From JBOGXF01 sp050694275 (lineage in GTDB: Bacteria > Actinomycetota > CADDZG01 > WHSQ01), in the NCBI GenBank assembly GCA_050694275.1, contig JBOGXF010000032.1:1-27080 (forward strand): DNA of 27,080 bases. Reading direction: 5' to 3'. Within the stretch, counting starts at the first letter, position 1, and every line of letters begins with the position of its first letter. This document shows, in pieces, positions 1 through 6,882 of this stretch. The notes under the pieces are model-generated. The model was not told where the DNA came from. It saw only the letters and a list, made by a program, of their open reading frames with translations, and searched no databases. The position numbers and the translations under genes are program-made.

Positions 1-336
1 GACGTCGCGTCCGAGGCGCTTGAGGCTCGCCTCCGCCCCCTTGCGCACTCCCTCCGAGTGGAAACCGCTGCCCGCGTTCGCGGTCGCGAGCTTGGTGAAG
101 ACCAAGACGTCGTCGCAACCCCCGATCGCTTGCGCGACGAGCTCCTCCGACCGTCCGCCCCCGTAGACCTCAGCGGTGTCGATCCAGGTCATCCCCTCAT
201 CGAGCGCGGTGCGGATGGCGTCGAGTACCTGCTCGTCCGGAGGATTCGGCCCCCACGCCATCCCGCCGGCCTCCCACGCGCCGTATCCGACGACGGAAAT
301 CTCGGGTCCCTGCGAACCAAGTCGCTGCGTCTTCAT
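1..336 (-). CDS. Aldo/keto reductase, N-terminal part (cut by window edge)
   Basis: The first 112 residues of an aldo/keto reductase are present; the rest lies outside the window. The protein starts MKTQRLGSQGPEISVVGYG, the usual first strand of the TIM barrel. The motif WIDTAEVYGGGRSEE supplies the conserved Asp53 and Tyr58 of the catalytic tetrad, and FTKL gives Lys82. The catalytic His would lie beyond the edge. The family reduces carbonyl substrates with NAD(P)H in the cytoplasm; the substrate cannot be told. The ATG at 336 is preceded by a strong GGGGGAGG ribosome binding site. The next gene upstream on the same strand ends 59 bases away, so the two may be co-transcribed. Family assignment is secure. 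Confidence 0.9.
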   Translation of the reverse strand, partial: MKTQRLGSQGPEISVVGYGAWEAGGMAWGPNPPDEQVLDAIRTALDEGMTWIDTAEVYGGGRSEELVAQAIGGCDDVLVFTKLATANAGSGFHSEGVRKGAEASLKRLGRDV

Positions 337-395
337 ACCGACCTCCCCCTTCGTTTTCTATTGCGAAAGCGATCACTTTTGGGTCGTTTATCCAT

Positions 396-884
396 TCAAA
401 ACGGGACGGTACCCAGTTTGCCGTGGTCCCAAGAGACCACTCGCGCAAGGGGCAGCGCGATCCCAATTCGCTTGGTCGCCTGACGCCTGATCTCCTCGAT
501 CGGCCCGTCCTCGACCGGAACGCCCGTGACCGGAAAGGTGTAGCGGACGTAGAGCAGTCGCCCGATCTCCGCTACCCGATCCTGATCCTCGAGCAGGATC
601 GCATCCCCCCGCACGAGGACACCTCGCAGCTCGGAGTACGTCCCGCCCTCCTCGACGAGAAACCCGACCCCCGGCGAGCGCCGGACGTTCTTGGCCTTCT
701 GGCTCTTGGCGTAGGTCCACATGCGGATCTCGTCGCCACATCGAGCGAACCACATCCCGACCGAGTGAGGGACGCCGTCCGGACCCACCGTCGAAAGAAC
801 CCCCGTCCGGGGAGCATCCAGGAACCGGTGGATCTCGTCCTCGGTCATCGACGTGTCGACGCGAGGGCCCATACGCCGAACCAT
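396..884 (-). CDS. Pyridoxamine 5'-phosphate oxidase-family (FMN/F420-binding split-barrel) protein
   Basis: A 162-residue protein. The segment RTGVLSTVGPDGVPHSVGMW is the typical first beta hairpin of the PNPOx-like split barrel, followed by MWTYAKSQKAKNVRRSP, which in this fold contacts the flavin or F420 phosphate, and a VGFLVEEGGTYSELRGVLV strand. Members bind FMN, F420 or haem and act as small oxidoreductases; the cofactor and substrate cannot be decided here. The reading frame stays open upstream to 1148, but that part lies antisense to the patatin gene and reads like shadow sequence. I chose the ATG at 884, the last start that keeps all conserved residues with a short lead; 872 and 848 are alternatives. 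No clear ribosome binding site is seen. It is divergent from the patatin gene, 15 bp start to start. Confidence 0.78.
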   Translation of the reverse strand: MVRRMGPRVDTSMTEDEIHRFLDAPRTGVLSTVGPDGVPHSVGMWFARCGDEIRMWTYAKSQKAKNVRRSPGVGFLVEEGGTYSELRGVLVRGDAILLEDQDRVAEIGRLLYVRYTFPVTGVPVEDGPIEEIRRQATKRIGIALPLARVVSWDHGKLGTVPF

Positions 885-885
885 A

Positions 886-891
886 TAGGCT
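886..891 (+). promoter_or_regulatory. Putative -10 hexamer for leaderless patatin transcript
   Basis: TAGGCT (TANNNT type) lies 8 nt before the patatin ATG at 900, and no ribosome binding site intervenes. That spacing puts transcription start at or next to the start codon, as in actinobacterial leaderless mRNAs. The position is inferred from spacing alone. Confidence 0.45.
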
Positions 892-899
892 CGCTCGTC

Positions 900-1900
900 A
901 TGAGACGGGGGCTCGTTCTGGGGGGCGGCGGTCTCGTCGGCATGGCGTATCACGCCGGTGCTCTCAAGGCACTCGAGGACTTCGGGATCGACGTCTCGGG
1001 TTCGGACGTGATCGTCGGGACCAGCGCCGGCGCCATCCTCGGGTCGTACCTCGCGAGCGGATGGAACCAGTCCGACTTCTACGAATACGCCTACGGCAGG
1101 CACCCGAAAGCGAGCCGAGATCCCGCCGATCACAAAGAGGCGGTACACGCCCTGTTCGAACCGCTGTGGGGGTCCCGCGCCGAACGAGTCCGCCGGAGCC
1201 TCGGCTCGATCTTCTCCGTCGTGTCCGCGCGCGTTACTGGAGGGCCGGGGGCAAAGGGAAAGTTCCCAGCGCTCAATTGAGACGCGCCTTTCCGTCCGGG
1301 CTGTACTCGACCGAGCGGACTCGCGCGCGCCTGCAGGAGGATCTGCCCGAGAGGTGGCCCCGCAAGGATGTCTTCATATGCACCGCAGACCTGTACTCGG
1401 GTAAGCGCGTCGCCTTCGGCTTCCCGGGTGCCCCCGACGCGACCTATCCGATGGCGGTTCTTGCCGCGACCGCGATCCCGGGAGTGTTCCCTCCGGTCAG
1501 GATCGGCGACCGTTATTACGTGGACGGCGGAGTCATTACCGCAACGTCGCTCGACCTCGCCGTCGAGGCGGGTTGCGAGAGCATCATCTGCGTCGCTCCG
1601 CTCGGTTACCGCAACGAAAAGTCCATCCCTCTGATCGAGCCCAAGATGTGGGCCCCCATGCTCGTCCGTCTGCTGTTCGCACGGACGCTCGCGCGCGAGG
1701 TCAATGCGGCGCGTGCCGCCGGCGTAAAAGTCCTGGTCATCCGGCCCTGGCTGGAAGAGCTGCGGGCGCACGGAACCAACTCCATGCGCCACCACGATCG
1801 CACCGCGGTCGTCGAGGGCGCCCGCGACGGAACCTTACGACTGCTCGAGAGAAATGCCGATCACCCGGCCCTCAAGTTCGCCGCGGAGGAGCCGGCATGA
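900..1900 (+). pseudogene. Patatin-like phospholipase (RssA type), interrupted by an apparent one-base frameshift
   Basis: The 5' part reads MRRGLVLGGGGLVGMAYHAG, with the oxyanion-hole glycines at residues 8-11 and the nucleophile motif GTSAG (Ser42). That frame stops at 1278-1280. The 3' part continues in another frame from about 1245 to the stop at 1898-1900 and holds the catalytic Asp in YVDGGV (codon at 1523). Both halves of the Ser-Asp dyad are therefore present but out of frame. Restoring one G in the G5 run at 1247-1251 joins them into a protein of about 333 residues, normal for bacterial patatins, reading through KGKVPSAQLRRAF. Either the gene is freshly broken, or this is a homopolymer sequencing error. 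The family hydrolyses acyl esters of lipids. Its stop overlaps the next start (ATGA), so it is coupled to the acyl-CoA ligase. Confidence 0.85.
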
Positions 1901-3540
1901 TCGAGGGAGCCTTGCAGGGATTGCGGCAGATGGCTCAGTACGCAAGCCCCACCACGATGAAGCGGCTCAGAGAGGCCGGCGCGAGCCATCCGATGGGACT
2001 CGTCGCGCTCGCAAGATCGCTTCCGTGGCTGCTCGGGCGAGGGCCGTCCCTCGGGGTCGTCAGCCGGATGAACTCGATCGTGCTCGGCGACAAGCCGGCG
2101 ATCCACGATCGCTCCGGCGCGCTCACGTGGAAAGAGCTCGAGGAGCGGGCAAATCGAGCTGCCCATCTGCTTCAGGAGGCGGGGGTGGCCGGCGGAGACC
2201 GGATCGCGATGGTGTTGCGAAACGGACGGGAGATGATCGAGATCGCGCTGGCCGCGCAGAAGCTCGGCATCATCGCGTGTCCCATGAACACGTGGGCGAA
2301 GCCAAAGGAGCTCGAGGCGATGCTGTCCGGTTCGGCCCCCTCGCTCCTCGTGTACGACACTCTCCACACCGAGCAACTCCAGGGGATCGCGCGCGACCTC
2401 GAGCTCATCGCGGTCGGGGATGCGGATGCCGCGCTCGACGGATCGCTGCTCTACGAGCCGGCGCTCGCCGAGCAACCGGGCACGCCACCGATTCCGTTCA
2501 CCCGGAATCCCGGATCGGCCAAAGTCGTCATCCACACGTCGGGCACGACCGGAACGCCGAAAGGCGCTCAGCGCGATTCCTCGGCGGCGGGCATCGGCGC
2601 GCTCGCCAACCTTCTCGCCGTGGTCCCTTACAGACGCGACGACGTTGTCCTCTGTCCTGCGCCGTTGTTTCACTCATTCGGGCTCGCCACGTTCACAATC
2701 GCCATCGCGCTGGGCTCGACAATGGTGCTGCCGGAGAAATTCGATGCCGAGGAATCTCTGGAACTCATTCAAAGACACCGCGTCACCGCCGCGTCCTTTG
2801 TCCCGGTAATGATCCGGCGCATCGTCTCCTTGCCGGAAGACGTCAAGGATCGTTACGACCCGTCGAGCCTTCGCGTCGTGATGGCAAGCGGATCGGCCCT
2901 GTCGGAGGATCTTCGCCGGGCGGCAGCGGAGTTGTTCGGGCCCGTTCTGTACGACCTCTACGGATCGACCGAGGTGGGATGGGTGACGATCGCGACGCCG
3001 GAGGACATGAGCACGCGCCCGAAGGCCGTGGGCAAACCCGTGCCGGGGATCGACATCGCAGTGTTCTCCGAAGATGGGGAGAGACTTCCGCCCGGGGAAC
3101 TCGGCGAGATCTTCGTGAAGAGCGAGGTCTTGTTTCAGGGCTATACCTCGGGCGAGAGCAAGAAAGTCGTCGGCGACTACATGACGATCGGCGATGTCGG
3201 TCGCCTCGACGACGACGGATATCTGTTCATCGAGGGCCGCGCGGACGACATGGTGGTGGTAGGGGGAGAGAACATCTACCCGGTCGAGATCGAAGGCGTC
3301 ATCGAGGACATCGACGGCGTCGACGAGGTTGCGGTCCTCGGTGTCGCCGACGACGAGTACGGGGAGGTGCTCGCCGCGTTCGTGGTCGGCTCGGCCGACC
3401 CGGAGCAGATCAAGAAGGTGTGCGAGCAAGAGCTCGCCTCGTTCAAGGTGCCCCGCCGCATCGAGATCCGGGACGAGCTTCCGCGCACGTCGACCGGCAA
3501 GGTGATCAAGCGCGAGCTGATCGAGCGGGCCGGGACATAA
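1897..3540 (+). CDS. AMP-dependent acyl-CoA synthetase/ligase (FadD-like)
   Basis: A 547-residue adenylate-forming enzyme that activates a carboxylic acid, probably a fatty acid, to acyl-AMP and then acyl-CoA. The core motifs are intact: TSGTTGTPKG (214-223) for ATP phosphate binding, YGSTE (355-359), TIGDVGRLDDDGY (from 430) with the ribose-binding Asp433, the hinge GRADDMVVVGGENIYP, and PRTSTGK with the catalytic Lys535 near the C-terminus. Length is normal. The ATG at 1897 overlaps the patatin stop as ATGA, giving translational coupling. The context, a lipase followed by an acyl activator, suggests recycling of fatty acids released from lipids. The exact chain length cannot be told; a fadD-type long- or medium-chain enzyme is most likely. 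Confidence 0.92.
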   Translation: MIEGALQGLRQMAQYASPTTMKRLREAGASHPMGLVALARSLPWLLGRGPSLGVVSRMNSIVLGDKPAIHDRSGALTWKELEERANRAAHLLQEAGVAGGDRIAMVLRNGREMIEIALAAQKLGIIACPMNTWAKPKELEAMLSGSAPSLLVYDTLHTEQLQGIARDLELIAVGDADAALDGSLLYEPALAEQPGTPPIPFTRNPGSAKVVIHTSGTTGTPKGAQRDSSAAGIGALANLLAVVPYRRDDVVLCPAPLFHSFGLATFTIAIALGSTMVLPEKFDAEESLELIQRHRVTAASFVPVMIRRIVSLPEDVKDRYDPSSLRVVMASGSALSEDLRRAAAELFGPVLYDLYGSTEVGWVTIATPEDMSTRPKAVGKPVPGIDIAVFSEDGERLPPGELGEIFVKSEVLFQGYTSGESKKVVGDYMTIGDVGRLDDDGYLFIEGRADDMVVVGGENIYPVEIEGVIEDIDGVDEVAVLGVADDEYGEVLAAFVVGSADPEQIKKVCEQELASFKVPRRIEIRDELPRTSTGKVIKRELIERAGT

Positions 3541-3579
3541 GGTACAAGTCGCCCAGAGTGAGCGCATAAACACTCTCAG

Positions 3580-3608
3580 TTGCCGATAGCGCGATAAAGC
3601 GCTACATT
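3580..3608 (+). promoter_or_regulatory. Candidate sigma70-type promoter for the LPVTG protein gene
   Basis: TTGCCG (3580-3585), a 17-nt spacer and TACATT (3603-3608) match the -35/-10 consensus at 4 of 6 positions each. Transcription would start near 3615 and give a leader of about 245 nt before the ATG at 3862, which is long for this genome, where many genes look leaderless. Confidence 0.45.
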
Positions 3609-3624
3609 CCTTCCACCATCCGCA

Positions 3625-3731
3625 CTTTTGGGACCCTGGGAGGCCCCCCTGGAAGAGCTGCCGCGCGCCGCCCGCTCGCGGCGCGCGCCCTTCGCGACGA
3701 GAACGCGAGGAAATAACGCGCGTCCCAAAGG
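3625..3731 (+). ncRNA. Candidate structured 5' leader RNA (unknown class)
   Basis: CTTTTGGGAC (3625-3634) can pair with GTCCCAAAGG (3722-3731) as a 10-bp stem with one G-U pair, closing a 107-nt domain. Inside is a perfect 9-bp hairpin, GCGCGCCGC (3663-3671) with GCGGCGCGC (3678-3686) around a 6-nt loop, and a smaller TCGCG/CGCGA hairpin. No T run follows, so it does not look like a terminator. I do not recognise a known riboswitch class. It sits wholly between the predicted promoter and the start codon of the cell-wall protein. Confidence 0.4.
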
Positions 3732-3861
3732 AGACCAAGCAAAAGCGCCGAATCCCCTGCCTCGATTGGTTTCGACTACGCCTAGTAATCGCGTGAGCAC
3801 AATGCGTGCTTTCGCACCGTTCGTCCGTTTGGTTGGCTCGAGAGAAGGAGGATCCTCGCTT

Positions 3862-5136
3862 ATGAGAAGGCTGTTCGCGGTCACGGCCCTCATCGCCCTC
3901 ACCATCGCCCTCGCCCTGCCCGCCGGTGCCGCGGCGCCGGCCGATTCCGACTTCGCGCTCACGGGCGAAGCGCGCGCTCTCGAGATCGCCCTCGGCGAGG
4001 AAGGGGTGACGCTCGGGCTCGCGCTCTCGCGGGCCGACTCGAAGCCCAGCGCCCTCGGCGTCGGCGCGGCCCAGTGCGCGCTGCTCGGGGACGATCCCGA
4101 CCCGGACGACCTCCCGTGCAACGAGGAGAACACGGAGGAGAGCCGGTATCCCGGCAGCCCCAACGACGGCGAACCGAGCTGCGCTGCCGGTCTTCCGGCG
4201 CCCCTCGACGAAGTCCTGAAGCTCAACGTCGCGTGCGGGTCGTCCAAAGCCGGACTGAAACGGGGACTTCCAACCACACGCAACCTCGGTAAGGTCGCGG
4301 AGCTCAACGGGAGAATCCCGGTGGGCGCGCTCCTCCCGGTGGAAACTCCGTCCGAGGTAGACGACCTCGTCGACGAACTGACCGAGGCGCTCACGCCCAT
4401 CCTGGACAAGGCCCCGAAAGAGGTGCGCGACGCGGTCGAGGGCGTGGTCGGGCTCCTCGAGGACGTCGCCGCAACCGACGTCATCCGGGCCAAGGTCGGG
4501 CCTGCGACCTCGAACATCGTGCCCAAGGGCTCGACGCTGACGGTGGACTCCTTCTCCGCGGGGGCGCTCATCGGTCTCGTCGGCATCCCCACGGTCGCGG
4601 CCGACGGGAGCACGATCCTGCAGCCGACGGATCCGCTGACCAATGGTCTCGTAATCATCGAAGTTGGAACCGCCCAGGCGACGGCGTCGGTGGACACGAA
4701 GAGTGCGGCCTCCGCCGCGGAGGCTTCCCCCGCTCTCGTGACCGTCAAGATACGCGACATCACCAAGGACGAGCCGACCTACGTGACCGTCTCGATCGCG
4801 CCGGGTGAGACCGTCACCATCCTCGAAGGGACGCCCGCGGAGTCGACGATCACCGCGGCAGATTCGGTCACCGAGGAAGGGGAAGGCTCGGCCCGAGCCG
4901 CGGCCGACGCGGTTCGGCTGCACCTGCTCAAGGGAGTCCAAGGCGGCCTGAAGGTCGGCCTTGCCCGCGCGACCGCGGCGGCGAGCGTCGCCGCCCCGGC
5001 CCCCAAGATCCAGGACCAGCCCCCGGTGACGCTGCCGGTTACCGGAGGGACGGATCTCACGGGGCTCGCCATCGGGTTGCTCGCGGCCGCGGCCGCGGTC
5101 GGGCTGGTCGTCCGCCGCTGGTTCACGTCTCGCTAG
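3862..5136 (+). CDS. LPXTG-type cell-wall-anchored secreted protein of unknown function
   Basis: A 424-residue exported protein. It begins with a signal peptide (MRRLFAVTALIALTIALALP, cleavage likely near AGAAA). It ends with a complete cell-wall sorting signal: LPVTG at 391-395, a hydrophobic Ala/Leu/Val helix, and a basic tail (RRWFTSR). Sortase would cut between Thr394 and Gly395 and link the protein to peptidoglycan. The middle is acidic and Ala/Val-rich, with four Cys residues in the first 100-odd mature residues that could form disulfides; I recognise no catalytic domain. The ATG at 3862 is chosen because AAGGAGG lies ten bases upstream; the frame is open further upstream but without signal-peptide character. 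A sortase gene follows 25 bases downstream, making this its likely substrate. Confidence 0.88.
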   Translation: MRRLFAVTALIALTIALALPAGAAAPADSDFALTGEARALEIALGEEGVTLGLALSRADSKPSALGVGAAQCALLGDDPDPDDLPCNEENTEESRYPGSPNDGEPSCAAGLPAPLDEVLKLNVACGSSKAGLKRGLPTTRNLGKVAELNGRIPVGALLPVETPSEVDDLVDELTEALTPILDKAPKEVRDAVEGVVGLLEDVAATDVIRAKVGPATSNIVPKGSTLTVDSFSAGALIGLVGIPTVAADGSTILQPTDPLTNGLVIIEVGTAQATASVDTKSAASAAEASPALVTVKIRDITKDEPTYVTVSIAPGETVTILEGTPAESTITAADSVTEEGEGSARAAADAVRLHLLKGVQGGLKVGLARATAAASVAAPAPKIQDQPPVTLPVTGGTDLTGLAIGLLAAAAAVGLVVRRWFTSR

Positions 5137-5161
5137 AGCAAACGGAATACGCACGAGAGCG

Positions 5162-5797
5162 ATGAGGCTACGCAAACCTTCACCGAGGAGTATGCGGCGA
5201 GCGTTGATCGCCCTCGCCCTGGTCCTCGGGATCGGCGGCGTCAGCCTCGTCGCCTATCCGTTCGCAACCGATCTCTGGGCGGCTCGACTTCAGCATGGGC
5301 TGGAGAGCGAGTTCAGCGCCGCCCAGGCGGATCTGTACCGAACCGGCGCGATCAAGACGGGCGATCCCCTCACGAGGATCGAGATCCCTCGGCTCGACGT
5401 CGACACCATCGTCGTCGAGGGAACAACCCAGTCCGCGCTGCGGGCGGGAGCGGGCCACTACCCACGCACGCCGCTGCCCGGCGAAGCGGGCAACGTCGCA
5501 ATCGCCGGGCATCGCACGACCTACGGACGCCCCTTCAATCAGATGGACGAGCTCGTTGCCGGCGATCGGGTGATCCTCACGACTCCGTTGGGCCGTCACG
5601 TGTACGAGGTGACGACCCGGCCGTGGGTGGTGGATCCGACCGACTGGTCGCCGATCGAGGACTATCCCCGCAAAGGCCGGTTCCTGACCCTCACCTCGTG
5701 CCATCCGGAAGGCAGCGCCTCCTATCGCATCATCGTCCGTGCCGAGCTGGTCAAGTCGACCGACTCGGTGGCGCTCGGGGAGGCGGCGCTCAGATGA
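5162..5797 (+). CDS. Sortase (class E-like transpeptidase)
   Basis: A 211-residue membrane-anchored cysteine transpeptidase. An N-terminal hydrophobic helix (RALIALALVLGIGGVSLVAY) follows a basic start. The sortase barrel carries the catalytic triad: His117 in AIAGHRTTYG, Cys180 in LTLTSCHPEGSA, and Arg189 in YRIIVRAEL. The TLTSCHP motif and the overall size fit actinobacterial class E housekeeping sortases (class F is the alternative). It cleaves the sorting motif of exported proteins and joins them to cell-wall peptidoglycan. It lies 25 bases after the LPVTG protein and overlaps the next gene by 4 nt (ATGA), so the three genes form one operon. Class E enzymes are usually described as preferring LAXTG, whereas the neighbouring protein carries LPVTG. 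Confidence 0.92.
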   Translation: MRLRKPSPRSMRRALIALALVLGIGGVSLVAYPFATDLWAARLQHGLESEFSAAQADLYRTGAIKTGDPLTRIEIPRLDVDTIVVEGTTQSALRAGAGHYPRTPLPGEAGNVAIAGHRTTYGRPFNQMDELVAGDRVILTTPLGRHVYEVTTRPWVVDPTDWSPIEDYPRKGRFLTLTSCHPEGSASYRIIVRAELVKSTDSVALGEAALR

Positions 5798-6876
5798 AAC
5801 GATCGCTTTTCGCCGCGCTTGTCGGGGCTTTGACCGTGCTCGTTGTTCCCACGATCCCCGCGGGCGCTCAGCAGTCGACGACCGTTTCGATAGGCGGTGT
5901 ATCGAACGGCGCGGTCCTTCAGGGAACGGTGACGATCAAGGCGCAGGGCTCTGCGGCCACGGGCATAGAGCGACTCGAGCTGTCGGTAGACGGCTTCGTC
6001 GTGGCGTGGATCGAGCCCAAGGACCTGCGCCAGAGCGCGACGGTCCAATACCAGTGGAACACCGCGCGGTCTCTGCCCTCGCCCCAGCCCTCGCGTAACG
6101 GAGAGCACTCCATCAAGGCCGCGGTCAGGGCAACCGGGGGCGGGAGCGACACGAGCTCGATCAAGGTCTCGACCAACAACCCGCCGTCAACGCCGACCGG
6201 GCTGTCCGCCTCGTCGAAAGGCGGAACGATCTCGCTGAACTGGGATACGAATCCCGAGCCCGACGTCTTCGCTTATCGCATCGAGCGCGACGCGGGGGCC
6301 GGCTTCGCGCAGATCGCCGAGACCCGGCAGACGAGCTTCGTCGAGCAGATGTCGGCCGGCTCCTACGCGTATCGCGTCGTCGCGGTGAGGTCGAGCCCTA
6401 CTTCTTCCCAAGGAATCGCGTCTCCTGCGTCACAATCCGTTTCGGCGGTGGTGGTCCCGTCCAACTCGGGGCGCAAGACGCGCGCCGGGGGCGATGGCGG
6501 CGGGCTCTCCGGCGGCGGGAGGCGCGGCGGTTCGTCGCGCGGGAAGGCCTTCTCCGTCGGGGGCACGAGGATCGCCAAGATCGGTCTTCCCTCGGGGCTA
6601 TCGCTGCCGGGACGAGTGGGGCTGCCCAACCTGCCGGAGGCCCAGGCTCTGGAGTGGGGCCGCTACAAGAAGCGGCTTCCGTACGACATCGACGGCCCGG
6701 AGCAGACCCTGATAACCGGCGCGTCGGCGAACATTGCGGCTCGGTCGCCCGATCGGATCATTCCTCCCGACGGCCTCCGCTGGGTTGCGGCCGGGGCGCT
6801 GTTGCTCGCGATGGCGTCCCTGTTGGGGTTCTTCGCCTCGCGCCTGAGGCGTCCCGAAGCAGCCGAAACCTCCTAG
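5794..6876 (+). CDS. Secreted membrane-anchored protein with Ig-like and fibronectin type III domains
   Basis: A 360-residue surface protein. It has a signal peptide (MKRSLFAALVGALTVLVVP, cleavage near AGAQQ). A first beta domain, about residues 28-130, resembles bacterial Ig-like folds (VSNGAVLQGTVTIKAQG, LELSVDGFVVAWIE). A fibronectin type III domain follows at about 132-225 (PSTPTGLSASSKGGTISLNW, YAYRVVAV), then a Gly/Arg-rich linker, a roughly 85-residue unassigned segment, and a C-terminal transmembrane helix (WVAAGALLLAMASLLGFF) with a basic tail. It has no LPXTG motif, so it stays in the membrane. The ATG overlaps the sortase stop by 4 nt. It probably displays a binding module outside the cell; its ligand is unknown. 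Confidence 0.83.
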   Translation: MKRSLFAALVGALTVLVVPTIPAGAQQSTTVSIGGVSNGAVLQGTVTIKAQGSAATGIERLELSVDGFVVAWIEPKDLRQSATVQYQWNTARSLPSPQPSRNGEHSIKAAVRATGGGSDTSSIKVSTNNPPSTPTGLSASSKGGTISLNWDTNPEPDVFAYRIERDAGAGFAQIAETRQTSFVEQMSAGSYAYRVVAVRSSPTSSQGIASPASQSVSAVVVPSNSGRKTRAGGDGGGLSGGGRRGGSSRGKAFSVGGTRIAKIGLPSGLSLPGRVGLPNLPEAQALEWGRYKKRLPYDIDGPEQTLITGASANIAARSPDRIIPPDGLRWVAAGALLLAMASLLGFFASRLRRPEAAETS

Positions 6877-6882
6877 GAAGCC

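Larger units (their letters stand above)
3541..3861. other. 321-nt intergenic region: promoter plus structured leader
   Basis: There is no gene in this stretch. It contains a candidate promoter (3580-3608), a long-range paired structured region (3625-3731) and a strong ribosome binding site AAGGAGG (3845-3851) ten bases before the ATG at 3862. No intrinsic terminator with a T run is obvious after the acyl-CoA ligase stop. Confidence 0.6.

Noticed and set aside
3567..3589. Motility sigma factor (WhiG/FliA) promoter, TAAA then GCCGATAG
   Set aside because: The spacing is 11 nt instead of about 15, and no motility or sporulation genes are nearby.
3625..3731. c-di-AMP (ydaO) or cyclic di-GMP riboswitch
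   Set aside because: The conserved GEMM blocks are absent, and the GGGACC-like pieces do not occur in the ydaO order; it is left as unclassified.
2674..5175. Minus-strand open frame of about 833 codons
   Set aside because: It runs antisense to the acyl-CoA ligase and LPVTG genes. Its translation is Arg/Gly/Asp-rich with no domain; high-GC codon bias on the opposite strand explains it.
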